A DNA stretch of 64,000 nucleotides from the NCBI RefSeq assembly GCF_024763615.1, contig NC_077224.1, positions 72,674,712 to 72,738,711 on the forward strand, written 5' to 3'. Position numbers and translations under genes: made by a program. This document shows positions 11,300-22,500 of the stretch, in pieces. The DNA comes from Phlebotomus papatasi (Eukaryota; Arthropoda; Insecta; Diptera; Psychodidae). The notes beneath the pieces are model-generated. The model had not been told where the DNA came from, ran no database searches, and saw nothing but the letters and a program-made list of their open reading frames with translations. Each line of letters starts with the position of its first letter. Within the stretch, counting starts at the first letter, position 1.

Positions 11300-11388
11300 T
11301 CGGGCGGGACTCGAAATCACAACTGTGAGAGTCGAGTCAGAGATCTTATCCGCCCAAGACCCAACGGTCTTGCCTATTGCGGCACTGA
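11300..11388 (-). other. tRNA-derived SINE-like sequence
   Basis: The minus strand carries a B-box-like GATTTCGAGTCCC (11306-11318) and, about 60-70 bases upstream, an A-box-like TAGGCAAGACCGTTGGG. A pairable variable-arm region lies between them, reminiscent of class II tRNAs (Ser/Leu). The stems are imperfect, so it is not a working tRNA gene. It is most likely the head of a SINE or a tRNA pseudogene within the GATCGGC block. Confidence 0.5.
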
Positions 11389-11395
11389 GATTCCC

Positions 11396-11490
11396 ATCGG
11401 AGTGACTTATCGGTGCCGATCAGCCGATCAAAGTGACATATCGGCGCCGATCAGCCGATCATAATGACTTATCGACGCCGATCATTCAAT
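11396..11490. repeat. GATCGGC tandem repeat, about 35-bp unit
   Basis: Three tandem units of the form GTGACTTATCGGTGCCGATC plus AGCCGATCA. The core TATCGGCGCCGATCA is itself palindromic. This matches the cluster at 10611-10690 and bounds the foldback region. Confidence 0.75.
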
Positions 11491-12639
11491 CTTACAATTC
11501 CCTTGCTAACCCTACTTATTCATCCTCTACGACTTCAGAGTTTACACCTAATCAAATTTTGTTATTAGAATTATTTTTTGTGGTAGTTTACAGCCCCCTT
11601 TGGAATTCTATTTGCAAATTCAATTTTTCACGGGGGATGCTGAAACAGTAATTGAAGTAGGAATTGGCATGTAGGTTTTTACTGTAAAATGCTCAACCTG
11701 TTGCCGGTACTTTCACTGATTTTCAGTCTAATTTGGCGATAGGGAAATGCCTTCACTTGTCTTTCAGCTGCATTCTTCGGCTGTTTTCTTATGTAAAGTT
11801 TAATTTGTGCACACGGGTTATTGACATCTTAAGTCTCTTGAAAACAAACTCTGTGAATTTCATGGTAAATCCTCGTGTTTTTTTGGGATGGAAGGAGAAT
11901 TCACGTTTTCTTATCGCACTCTTTAAACATTGTCACACAATGCTCAGGTGAAAAATTAGAAAAGATATGAAATTATGGTGCGTCGTTGACAAAAAAAAAC
12001 TATTTAATGGGTTTGTTGTGCTGTTGAATTTCCATTTGTGCTTCAAAAATCACTGAATTATATAATCGATTTTTGGGTGAGACTTCAACACAATTCGATT
12101 GAGATTATGTTGATTTTTTACTGTGACATGCGTGAAAGAATCCAGGGAAATTTACTTTATCATATTGTAGCCACCTCACGTATTGAGCACGAAAATTTTT
12201 ATAAAAGCTGCACTTGGTGATTTTCCATGAAAAATTATTTTTATCTGCAAAAATTCACAATATTTTTCGGGGCGGGAAAGTTTCAAGGTGACTTATGGAG
12301 AAGGTTTATGATTCTTGTTTTTAGTAATAAACTTCTCACAGAATTGTGACCTTGATGATGCAGTGAATTTTACCTTGAGAAAATCTCCTGAGCACCAAAA
12401 ATACTTTGGATTTTATCTTCCAAAAAAAAAAAAGAACACTTGCACACACTGCTAAAAATTTCTGATTTAATCCACTGACCTCAAGGGGGGTTATAGTAAA
12501 CCCTCTGATGATCTTTTTGAAAATTAAACTTCAATCAACTTTTACTTTCAATTGTGCGTTGCTTAAGGAAGAAAAAGACACTGAAAAAAATCCACAGATA
12601 CAATTTTAGTAACTCAGGGGTGACTCCTTTTTTTCCACC
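11491..12639. other. Non-coding stretch
   Basis: No reading frame with coding character, no TIR element and no RNA gene could be supported here. Confidence 0.45.
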
Positions 12640-13430
12640 AAAACTATCTCTGTCTCTTTCTAACACTTTGGTCAGATGTTCATTTGAGGGACAATCTCTC
12701 GTCACTATATTTTGCGCTTCGACTGATGGAGATATTTGGCGTATTTTGCCAAAAAAGATTGGTGTTGATTGAAACCTTCCGTTGTTTTTTTTCTGTTCCA
12801 CAACTCCTCAAACACTTGTGTCCACACACAGTGGAAAATGTGGGAGAAGGAGAAAATTTTTCACGTATAGAAACGTACGTGATTAGCGTACTGTCTGTCT
12901 CTCTGTGATAAACTAAAAACCGACATGCGCTATCGCACTCCACTAACCGCGCCAACCATCAAAACATGTCTTAAATGTTAGGCAGAAAGAGATAGCTTAA
13001 CCCCACTCCAATTCAAAGCGCGAAAGAGACAGATATAAATCATGGTTCGTGCAACAGTGGGAGTGATAGAGACATCATTATGTTTATTTTGATAAACCGG
13101 GAAAGAGATGACTCTTAACGTCACAGAAGAATGTTTTTGCGCAGCTGCGTATGGCGTTGTAGATTTATTTTGACACTTTATTTGACATATACGGCAGTTT
13201 ATCCTAATTAAATCGGATTATCTAAACCTTTATTGGGTTATCATGACAGATCTGTCAATTCAATTCAATTCCAATATGTTTTTAAGCTTTGCGATAAAAT
13301 CTTATTTGCAAAAGGCGTGATGAAGACATTATGGAAAAAGTGCCCCATTGTTCGTCTCTTTCTATTCTGCAACAAATAGAGTTGTCTCCCTCTTGATATT
13401 TGGTAGAAAGAGACAACACCGTCATGTAAA
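12640..13430. promoter_or_regulatory. Cluster of GAAAGAGA(C/T) words, candidate regulatory region
   Basis: GA-type words occur near 12651 (reverse), 12893 (reverse), 12984, 13022, 13065, 13104, 13353 (reverse) and 13408. Four of them (12984-13104) are spaced close to 40 bp. The stretch is slightly CpG-richer and includes ACGTACGTGA and the palindrome TGACAGATCTGTCA (13244-13257). GA-rich clusters are typical of GAGA-factor-type elements in flies, but decayed repeats could look the same. It has not been tied to any transcription start. Confidence 0.3.
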
Positions 13431-14340
13431 GATATTAAAGCAAAATTTATCTGAGTGTTTGTGTGGGAAAGTTCAATTTGAAAAGCTCAAGTGTGGAGAA
13501 ACTGCTAGAAAAGAGCACCCGATGACTCATGGAGGTCAATTTGCATCTCAAGTATTTCCCCTCATTTTAATCTATCAATTGGGTCACATACAAATTAAAT
13601 CATTGCAAATTTTTCCATCAATCCTAAAGCATTTTTTTCCTTTCAATTAATTTTCTAGCAGTCGGAAATTCAATCAGAATCTCAAATATTTCCCGAAGAT
13701 TTCTTATAAGTCAATCTCCTGGATGTCACGATAGAGCAATAATTCCAATCATTGGTGCATATCATAATTATCCACACAATAAAAATAAAAATATCCCCAT
13801 ATGTTCTTTCTTTTTTCTCTCATTAGAATTTCATGGTTACAGACTTTCAATATTTGCAGCTGAGAGACAGCTATACAATAATAATAATCCAAGAAGACCA
13901 ATAAAAAAGTTCTTTTGTATTGAAATATCATACAACATGTTTTGTCTTCAGAGCTCAATTGCACAAGAAAAAAACGTCCACTATTTTGTTTACATGCTCT
14001 TCCAACTCTTGACAAAATAATGATTTTGCAAAACTATATGACTCATGTGGGCAATTTGCCGAAAATGTGCGTGTATTAAAAGATACACGAAAGGCAAGAA
14101 AAAAGCACTTAACAAAAACCAAAATGATCAATAGACCAGAGTCTCAATAGAGTTTGCTATTTCTTGCTGAGTCTTTTCTTTGGCTTTTGTGGTTTGAGAA
14201 GCGTTGCAGTTTCACGTTTTAAAATTCAATCTTCGCGTTGATTAAAATACTGAATCATTTTAGGGGTCATGGAGATCATGCTTGAAGCATTTTCAAGCAA
14301 TTGAGTGGTTTGGAGAAGTCATTTGTTTGAGCCATCTTCC
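13431..14340. other. Non-coding stretch
   Basis: Short frames only. None has recognisable protein features or splice context, and no repeat structure could be supported. Confidence 0.45.
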
Positions 14341-14611
14341 AGGATGAACTTAAAAAAATATGCTTTGCAATTCACACAGAAACCGTTGAATATAAATTCA
14401 AAAACTGACAGCTGTCAACAGACTGTCAAAATGAGTGGTGCTATATTTTAAAACCTTGACATTTTACATTAAGTCAATTGTGAGAACTTTAATTTGACGA
14501 CAGTTGAATAGTTCAGGAAGCATTTATATTTTATAAGCTGTCGCTTTGACATTATGTAAACAGCTGTCAACAAGCTGTCAAAATGACTAATGGTAAGTTT
14601 TAAAGCATTTA

Positions 14612-14958
14612 CAGTAGACTCTCTCAAATTCGGGCATTTGGGACCAAAATGTCACCCGAATTAGAGAGAAATTCGGGTGACAATTTTTTTTAAATGCAAC
14701 GATTTGAAGAGATGAATAAGCATACACATTTTGACTTTACATACTCATATTTATGGCAAATTTCATGAAAACCCCTTAATAATGCAAAAACATATCAGAA
14801 CTAAGACAAGCCATAACAAAATTAAGCATATTTGCTTCATTTGATAATCATAATCAAATTTAAAAAATGTCAAGAAACTTATTTTAAATGTAACTGCCGC
14901 CCGAATTAAAAAGTAGCCCGATCTTATAGGAGCTGAATTAGCGAGAGTCTGTCTACTG
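14612..14958. mobile_element. Pogo/Tigger-like MITE, copy a
   Basis: The ends CAGTAGACTCTCTCAAATTC and the inverted CTAATTCAGC-side arm finishing GTCTACTG are flanked by TA on both sides (14610-14611, 14959-14960). TA duplication plus CAGT... termini is characteristic of the pogo/Tigger branch of Tc1/mariner (known biology). It is 347 bp, non-coding, and shares termini with the copies at 15234 and 18751. It interrupts the 140-bp tandem array. Confidence 0.8.
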
Positions 14959-15069
14959 TATATGAACTTGGAGTGAAAATCCTGAGAATTTTGATTTTAT
15001 GTTGAATAATTCAGGATGAATTTAAATTTCATAAAATGTCTCTATGACATCTTGTTGATGCCCTTGCAC

Positions 15070-15158
15070 TAGAGATGGTAAAATTTCAGAAATTTCACAG
15101 CAGTCGCAATCTACTTTAGGCGGAAATTCATGAAATTTCTTAAAATTTACCAACTCTA
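15070..15158. mobile_element. hAT-like MITE (89 bp) with 8-bp target duplication
   Basis: The ends TAGAGATGGTAAAATTTCAG and the inverted counterpart TTAAAATTTACCAACTCTA are bounded by an exact 8-bp repeat CCTTGCAC (15062-15069 and 15159-15166). An 8-bp duplication and TAGAG-type termini are hallmarks of the hAT superfamily. It is far too short to code. It also sits inside the tandem array. Confidence 0.75.
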
Positions 15159-15233
15159 CCTTGCACACATTGTCAATTTGACATTCTGTTGATAGACATC
15201 AACCAATTGCTAAAACGTGTAATATAATATTTA

Positions 15234-15929
15234 CAGTAGAGTCTCTCAAATTCAGACGCTTGAAGTAAAAATCAGATTTTTTACTTCACAAATTCAAACA
15301 ATATTTTCAAATAAATAAAGAAATTTAGCGAAACTTAACTTGTTTTGAATCAATTGTCAATATTTTCTTATAAACTTCAAAGTGACATATTGAGCCCGAT
15401 CACAAGTAGATTTTGATTCTCCAATAGTGTCTTGGATGAAAGGTAAATGGAACTCTATTTGCACAAAAAGTCGTTTAAGTTCGAAGAATTCAAATTCAAT
15501 TTCGAATTTTCATACTAAATTTTCGAACAAGGTGGGGAAAATTTATCAAATGTCACACTAGAAAGCTGGCAAAAGAGTTACTCAGTGAAAATGGAGTGAT
15601 TAAATACTGGGACAAGAACAGTAAACGTCATTGTTTTGTTTTTTTCCTCACAACAATGTGAAGACCGTCACATTTTGACACTTGAGAACTTCGAAATTCG
15701 AACATGATGTACCTCATCCACCTTGCGGAATTATCAAGAAGTAAGAAAGTCTCTTTTTTGGATCTTCAAATAGATTTTCGAATTTTTCAAGATCTACTTC
15801 TGTACGGAAAGATTGACTTGCTTGTCATTTTATACAGTTATATTGGGTGTTGATTGTAAATATTCAGGAAACAGGAAACATTTGACATTTTAAATTCAAG
15901 CCTTTGTTCGAATTTGAGAGATTCTACTG
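15234..15929. mobile_element. Pogo/Tigger-like non-autonomous element, copy b
   Basis: The left end CAGTAGAGTCTCTCAAATTC and right end GAATTTGAGAGATTCTACTG are inverted repeats flanked by TA at 15232-15233 and 15930-15931. The interior (about 650 bp) has no transposase frame. It has the same termini as copies a and c. Confidence 0.8.
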
Positions 15930-16640
15930 TATATCATGTTTTTCGAATTCGGATTTGGCAACAGTTAACACAATTTAAAGAATTTGAAAAAAAAATCTGT
16001 CACTTTGACACTCCGCTGACAGTTGTCAACAAATTGTCATTTCGAATTATGAATTATTTCATAGCCCTTTATTTAACTATGAGCTATGAGATTTTTTTTT
16101 AATTAAGGCAGTTGTAAGCATTTACAAAGCATTTAAAATTCAAACACTTTGACATTCCACTGACAGTTGTTAAAAAGCGTCAAAATACTGGTCAATGTCA
16201 TAAACCTCGCTGGCGACAATTTTGTCTGCAAGCATTTAAAAGATTTTTAAAATCAAAGGCTGTTAGTCTGTAATTCAGTTGACAGCTGTCAATAAACTGC
16301 CAAGTGCTGAGGCATTATTTTTATGTTTTCAATATGCTTAAGCTGAATTCTAAAACTTTTGTTTCGAATGTCAATTGCAGAAAAGTTTTCAGCAAGTATA
16401 TAAAAGTTTATAAAAGAATTTAAAAGCTGTCACTTTGACATTCTGTTGACAGCTGTCAACAAACTGCGACTACGGTCACAATATTTTATAACCATAATTT
16501 TATACAAGATGTTTCTTGATGTTTATGTCAATTCCAATTTTTTTAGTTTTTGATATCTACTGTTGCTTTGGGTATTTTTTGACAGCTGTCAATGAGCAGT
16601 ATGGAAACAGTATTTAAAAATGAAATTAAATGTCAATATA

Positions 16641-17356
16641 AATACTTCAAATAATAATCAACAGAGAAATGACGTAAATTTAAAATACTGGAACAGTTTT
16701 GATTCTAGTTCTATAGTGGTTGTGGCCCATTTATTAAAAGGTGTGATTCTAAGCGCTATCCATGTGTTATTATATTTTTCTCTCATCGTGAGAATATGAA
16801 AATAATTTAATAAACAGCGTCATAATGTTTGACATGCAGTATTTTTACAAAATAAATGTTAAAACTTTTAAAAGGAAATTCAGAAAAAATGCATCTATTT
16901 ACTAGGAAACTTTCTAACAATCCTAAATAAATCAAAAACAATTTTTCCTGAAGCAAACAACGTCCCACCCTTTTTCCATTTTGCTCAAGGAGTTGAAATA
17001 ATAAGAAACTTAAACTGTCAAAGTTTTCCAACAAACAGTAAAGCCACTAATATTATGGGGTGAATAAAATGTAATAAAATATATGTCGCATATTAGATGC
17101 CAAGAGTTTCTGCGTAAATTTCCTTCTCAAATAGGAGTAAAAAATTGCATAAACACGAATGATGATTATAACCCAGTATGTGTCTGTTGTAAGTTACGCA
17201 ACTCGGTGATATATCAAAGGCAATTGTAAATTTAGACTACCATTATTCACCATTGTGGGTCTTTATGCAAATATCCAACCATAATTCATCAAAAGTGAAA
17301 TTTAGTGTTTTGGCGCGCAAAAATTTGCAAGGAGATGTGGAATTTTTTAAACTCAC
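16641..17356. other. Non-coding stretch downstream (minus sense) of the 17.4-kb exon
   Basis: This lies just past the exon's donor site on the minus strand, so it is expected to be the start of the next intron. No exon, RNA gene or repeat was recognised. Confidence 0.45.
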
Positions 17357-17533
17357 TCTTCTTGTAGCTCAATTCCGCTGTCATCGAGTCCATTGGATGG
17401 GTTGCTGGTGGTTTTATCAGTTGCGGAAGCGGCAGCAAAGTCAAATTCACGTTCTGCATGTTCAGGAAGTGGAGTGGGTGTCTCAAAAACAAGAGTCTCC
17501 ACCATAGATCCCTTTGATGAGCCAAATGAGACT
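17357..17533 (-). CDS. Internal coding exon of a host gene with a PP1-docking-type motif (partial)
   Basis: Read on the minus strand, a TTTATTTATAG acceptor is followed by 1 base, 58 codons and 2 bases, then a consensus GTGAGT donor. The frame is free of stops and is acidic and Pro/Thr/Ser-rich, with normal-looking codon usage unlike the flanking DNA. It begins VSFGSSKGSMVETLVFE and ends with GLDDSGIELQE. The exon's 1-base start phase exactly complements the 2-base end phase of the minus-strand exon at 44846-44575. The junction codon would be AGA (Arg), giving KRVSF, a classical RVxF-type protein phosphatase 1 docking motif. That the two belong to one gene is inference. The rest of the protein is predicted to be intrinsically disordered. 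I do not recognise the gene. The following exon must start with phase 2/1 and lies at a lower coordinate or outside the window; I could not find it. Confidence 0.7.
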
Positions 17534-18343
17534 CTATAAATAAATGCCGGAGAAATGGAGGTTAATGTACTTGAAGGATGGAAATGGGAAAATGTGTGTT
17601 ATTGGGGAAAAATCTTGCCTCTCTGACATACTCATTTTTAATCCATTAAACACTTTAAAGCAAATTATTTGCTCCCCATTAACTTGAGAGTGTTTTTCAC
17701 ATACTTGTTCGTTTTTTTTTCTCCAACTGAATTTCCTTCATAGAAAAGTGTGGCAAGAATTTTTCTTCCTTACCAAGTTTTGTGTCAAAAATAGAGCAAT
17801 AAAAGATAATGTGCATAAATGTGTCAGGTTTTTCAGAATGTTCTTTTTAAACCATATCGATCACAGCGGTGTATTAGAGCGTGTCGTGGAAGTAAATTAC
17901 AAAGCTGTGTTTTTATGGATATATTATTTCTGTCATGTCATAAAAATCAACGTCACATGTTGGGAAAACTCTGAATAGATCTACTGCGGAAAATGGTTTT
18001 GTTCATTCTACTGACAGCTGTTGATTGGCTGAATTTTTGATGCGAATTCAAAAGAAATTGACAATGCGTTTTACGGAGGTTTTAAATAATTCCGGGTTTA
18101 AAGTATAAGGTCATGTTGAACATAGTTTTTATAAGCTCACTAAATTCACTAGAAGCTAGAGTTTTTGAATACCCTGTGAACACCGTTCATTCCTGAAAAT
18201 TCCTACTGATCTCAAATGGATTTGAACCCAATACGCTTGAACTAATCAGTACTTCAATAGTTCACCTATTGAGTGCATTTCAACTTGAAAAAATATAGTA
18301 GAAAAATTCTTGTTACGATTTTGAACAAGGAATTATAAGTTGA
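17534..18343. other. Intron side of the 17.4-kb exon, no features
   Basis: Non-coding. The only notable word is a TGACAGCTGTTG palindrome half at 18012-18023, an outlier of the array at 14.3-16.6 kb. Confidence 0.45.
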
Positions 18344-18559
18344 TAGGGGAAACTGGGGCACCACCAAACACGGGGTACCACCAAACACTAATTTTTATTT
18401 CTAAACTACTTGGACTATCTCGACCATTCCTTCAGTGGACAAACATCCCTTTAGTGCCTATAAATTCCTATAGGACTTATCCTCTGAAGTCGAATATCCG
18501 ATTAAAAAATCGCAGTGTTTGGTGGTACCCCGTGTTTGGTGGTGCCCCAGTTTCCCCTA
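18344..18559. mobile_element. TAGGGGAAACTGGGG-ended MITE (216 bp)
   Basis: Long near-perfect inverted ends: TAGGGGAAACTGGGGCACC on the left and GGTGCCCCAGTTTCCCCTA on the right. Inside each arm there is a second ACCACCAAACAC / GTGTTTGGTGG copy. The small open frame across it is produced by the palindrome. It is a shorter, undisturbed relative of 5156-5611. Confidence 0.85.
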
Positions 18560-18831
18560 TACCTTCTACAATCTCACAAGAGAAATCGTATTAATCTGGT
18601 AATTGAAACTTAAAAAATTTGATACGAAAATGCATGCCAGCAGTGCTGCGGGCAGTTTTCGAGTAGTTTCCATAGCTGCTAATTTCGTAAATACGCCAAT
18701 CTTCGCACAGTTGACGCGTGCAAGCGGGAGGCAAGATCAAACAGTTGGTACAGTCGAGTTCCTCAAATTTGAACGACGGTGGAGTTCGAAATGTAAAATT
18801 TGAGGTTATGTGAAGGAAGTTTTGCGTAGAG

Positions 18832-19437
18832 TGTTGGAAACGCGAGCGCTAACTGGCGGAAATATTTGAAGATTTATTATGTAAGCCCTTCCGGCACATT
18901 TGTCAGTCTTTTTGTAGAAAACGTGGCGTGACGTGCATTTGTGAATTTTCATAGGAAAAGAATTTGCGTAAGTTAGGATATTTCCTCATGTTAAAAATCT
19001 ATTTAATTTAGTAATATTTATTGGTTAGATTTGGCTGAACTCCTTGGGAGACGATCAAGCTAGTCCTGAGTCAGGAAAAAGAGTTATAACTTGGTAGGTT
19101 CGATAAACGATTGAAAGAAATTTAAAATGGCGTCAGGATAAAAATTATTAATTGAATTACAGGTTGTAAACTTTCAAAAAGCTTGAGGTTGGTGGAAGCA
19201 AACGGAGGCCGTTTGAGATTAAAGTAAGGATTGAATTGTTTGAATTAAAGAAATGAATTGAAGTGTATATTTATTTTAGGGACCACCAACATTCATTCAT
19301 TCATTTGTAATCAGCCATTTAGTCATCGCCAAAGTAATCAAGTCCTTGCAGTCCGCCACGGGGAAATTGAGTTAATAAAAATAAATACAGTCCACTATCT
19401 CTTGATTTGTTTGACCCAGGGGACTTGGTCCCCAACA
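18832..19437 (+). repeat. 5' LTR of the BEL/Pao element
   Basis: 606 bp, TGTTGG...CCAACA, identical by eye to the 3' LTR. AATAAA-type signals lie near 19375-19386, and a perfect short hairpin (GGGGAC-TTG-GTCCCC, 19419-19433) lies just before the end. As in other LTR elements it should contain the promoter and the start of the transcript. No convincing TATA box was identified. Confidence 0.95.
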
Positions 19438-19439
19438 AG

Positions 19440-19457
19440 TGGTCCTTCTCACCGTGG
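19440..19457 (+). other. Primer-binding site, tRNA-Tyr-like
   Basis: Two bases after the LTR the sequence reads TGGTCCTTC and then continues imperfectly (TCACCG). TGGTCCTTC is complementary to the 3' end of a tRNA whose acceptor strand ends GAAGGA-CCA, which fits tRNA-Tyr. The match weakens after nine bases, so the primer identity is tentative. Confidence 0.55.
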
Positions 19458-19567
19458 ATCAGTGACTGCAACGGACTGCAGAGGATTTGATTGTTCTGTC
19501 CGGAAAGGACCGCGATTGTCGCGATTGTGATTCTTGATTTGTGAGGGCTTTCCAGACGAATAGCACG

Positions 19568-22500
19568 ATGCCTCGCAAGAGCCAAAGGGCAACAAAAGGT
19601 CGACCTCCAACTCGTTATGGCTTTGATGAGGAGGATAACGACCTTGAACTGACTCTCACTCAGGCTAAGATTGAGAGAACTCGTAAGGAAATGGAGTTTT
19701 TGTCATTGCGGGAAAAGGAACTTGAGTTGCGCCAAAGTATGATGAAATCTAAGCGGATGAATTCACCAACAATTCTGGGGGATGTCCAGGGGGATATTCC
19801 AAGGACCTCAACACCTTTTTCATCGAATTCACGCAAGAAAGTTGAACTTTTCAACCCTCTGGTTACGAGGGGAAATGTCGTGTCTGATGATGAAGAGGCA
19901 CCAGTGAATCTGGACGTGATCGTTGACAGGTTTGCAGAGTTCCAGAAGAAACTGATTGACGACGCAGCCCCGAAGAAGGAAGTTCTCACAATGACAAATG
20001 ATCAGTTCCATTCGGCAATTCAGGAAGCTGTGAAGGCTAAAGAGAGAGAAATTGCCACCAAACGTACTGGCTCCAAAGTGAAGCAAAATGCCACTAATGA
20101 TGTGGACAAACACTCGAAGACGTCATCGGATGTTTTGGAGGTTATGGAGCGTTTTCTTGTACGCCAATCTTTTGGAACAGATGTACAAAAGTTTGATGGG
20201 AGTGTGAAGGAATGGCCGTTGTTCCGTGCTTGGTACGAGAACACTACACAGACGTGTGGATATACGGATGTTGAGAGACTCAACCTGCTTCAGAGGTGTC
20301 TCACTGGAGAAGCCAAAGAAACAGTCAGATTTCTTCTCTACTCAGCATCGAATGTGAACAAGGCTTTGTCGTCACTGGAAGAGCGATATGGACAACCTGA
20401 ACATCTGATTCGCACCATGATTGCGCAGGTGAAGGCTTACCCACCTGTAAGAGTAGACAAGCCGGAGAGCTTGGTTGAATTTTCCACTATGATGGTGAAC
20501 ATGGTAGCAGCGATTGAGGAATTCAACCGAATGTGCTACATTGATAATCCCCAGCTGCTGGATGAGCTTGTGCTAAAGCTCCCGATGTCAATGCAGATTT
20601 CTTGGTCAGAATTCCAGGTGACCAAGAGCTACGTGACAGTGAAAACCTTGTGTGACTGGATTGCGGTAAAGGCCAGGGCGGCGAATTATCGTGTACAGGT
20701 TAGGGACTCAGCGAAAATTGAGCAGAAACCTGTCAAAGGCAAAACCGTGGCAACTGTCAATGAATTGACCGAGCTGAGAGCCGAAATGGCGGCATGCAGC
20801 TTTTGCAAGGGAAAACATGCCCCACAAAATTGTGAGACTTTTAAGAAGCTCAAATTAAGCGACAGATGGAAGATTGTGAGAGAAAAGGGAGTTTGTTTCA
20901 GATGCTTGAAGCCAAATCATTCTCTCTCAACTTGCAGTGATAACGGAAAATGTCCAAAACCTGGTTGTGGTCAGAAACACCACAATCTTCTCCACAGAGA
21001 TGACAAGCAGCAAATGTTCTCTCTAGCTCAGAGAGAAGATGAGGAGAAGCTAGATGCTTCAGATTTCCCTACTGAGACTGATCAGGACTCGGATCAGGAA
21101 GATGAAATTTCCCCACAGAGGGGAATTGTGATGACTGGAGCCACAGTGGCTCATGCCAATACGAGTAATAAGATTCTCATGAAGATACTTCCGGTGTATG
21201 TTACTGGACCGAAAGGTACCTTGAAGGTCTACGCCTTTTTGGATGAGGGCTCCATGCTGACAATGATGAAGGCATCTCTAGCAGAGAAATTGGGGCTTAG
21301 TGGACCAAAGTGCCCTCTGACGTGGCAAGGAGCTGGACCGACAGCATGTACTGATCTGACATCGACTGTTGTCAACTGTAGAATCAGAGGTACTCATCCC
21401 AAAGCCAAGGAGTATTTAATGCAGAAAGTTAGGACTGTCTGTGAGTTAAGTCTCCCTAGGCAGACAGTGGATATGGAAGCACTGTCACGGGACTGGAAAC
21501 ATATGGCCGATGGTCATTCTGAATCCATGGTGGATGCAGAGCCCGATCTGCTGATAGGGCTGGACAACACTCCCTTGATTGTGTCACGGGAGATTATCCA
21601 CGGACCGTGGAACGCTCCCTATCTGGCTTTAACTTGGTTAGGCTGGGTAGTAATGGGAAAATTGAATAATCAAACCTCATGTGAGGTAAAGACCTACTCC
21701 TACTCTATTGTGGAACGCAAAGATGAGCTGTATGAAATGGTGAAGAATTCCTTTTCCTTGGAGGGCTTTGGTACTGAAGGTCAAGAGAAGGTACTCTCTC
21801 GTGAAGATAAGAGAGCTCTTGAAATCATGAAGCGCACCACCCGTAGGACGAGTGATGGGCGTTTCGAGACTGGATTGCTGTGGAAGCAAGGTCATCAACC
21901 AATTGTGCCAGAGTCAAGAGATGTAGCTGTCAAGCGCTTGTACACCATGGAGAGGAAACTAGACAGAGATCCGGCATTGGCCGAGTCTTACTGTGCCAAG
22001 ATAAGTGATCATCTTGAGAAGGGATACTTGATAAAGCTCACAGAAGAAGATAGGATGACTCCTACTGGAAATACTTGGTATCTTCCACACTTTGCGGTTT
22101 TTCACCCGGCTAAGGGAAAAATTCGAGTGGTATTTGACTGTGCGGCTAAGTCAGGGAATGTATCGCTTAACGATCTGCTGATGAGCGGGCCAGACTTATT
22201 GAAATCACTTCCGGCAGTGTTGGAAAACTTCAGAAAGGGTAAATTCGCATTCACTGGAGACATCAAGGAGATGTTTCATAGAGTTTATGTTAGGGCAGAA
22301 GATACCAACTATCAAAGAATCCTATGGAGAGGAATGGATAGGAAAAATGAGCCAGAAGAGTACAAGATGAATGTGATGACATTTGGGGCATCTTGTTCTC
22401 CCACTCTAGCGTCATATGTGAAGAATCTAAATGCCCAAGAATATGCCGAAGAATTCCCAGAGGCAGTGAAGGGAATACTACACAATACATACTGTGACGA

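Larger units (their letters stand above)
14340..16640. repeat. Decayed tandem array centred on TTGACAGCTGTCAA
   Basis: The palindrome TGACAGCTGTCA or a one- to three-base variant occurs at 14406, about 14558, 16017, 16161, 16280, 16447 and 16580, with weaker cores near 15054 and 15186. Each is preceded by CTTTGACATTCTGT-like sequence and often followed by CAAACTGTCAAAATG. Removing the inserted elements (14612-14958, 15070-15158, 15234-15929) leaves spacings mostly between 119 and 167 bp, so the unit is about 140 bp. No ORF is involved. A further half-decayed core sits at 18012. Confidence 0.75.

Noticed and set aside
17253..17525. Longer plus- and minus-strand frames over the 17.4-kb exon
   Set aside because: They cross the exon in the wrong phase; only the third minus frame has both splice sites and fits the upstream exon.
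18340..18594. 84-codon frame with GAPPNTGYHQT
   Set aside because: Lies entirely across an inverted-repeat MITE; the peptide echoes the palindrome.
19541..19567. Nine extra N-terminal codons before the first ATG of gag-pol
   Set aside because: The frame-opening codon at 19541 is GTG; the first ATG is at 19568 with a good context.
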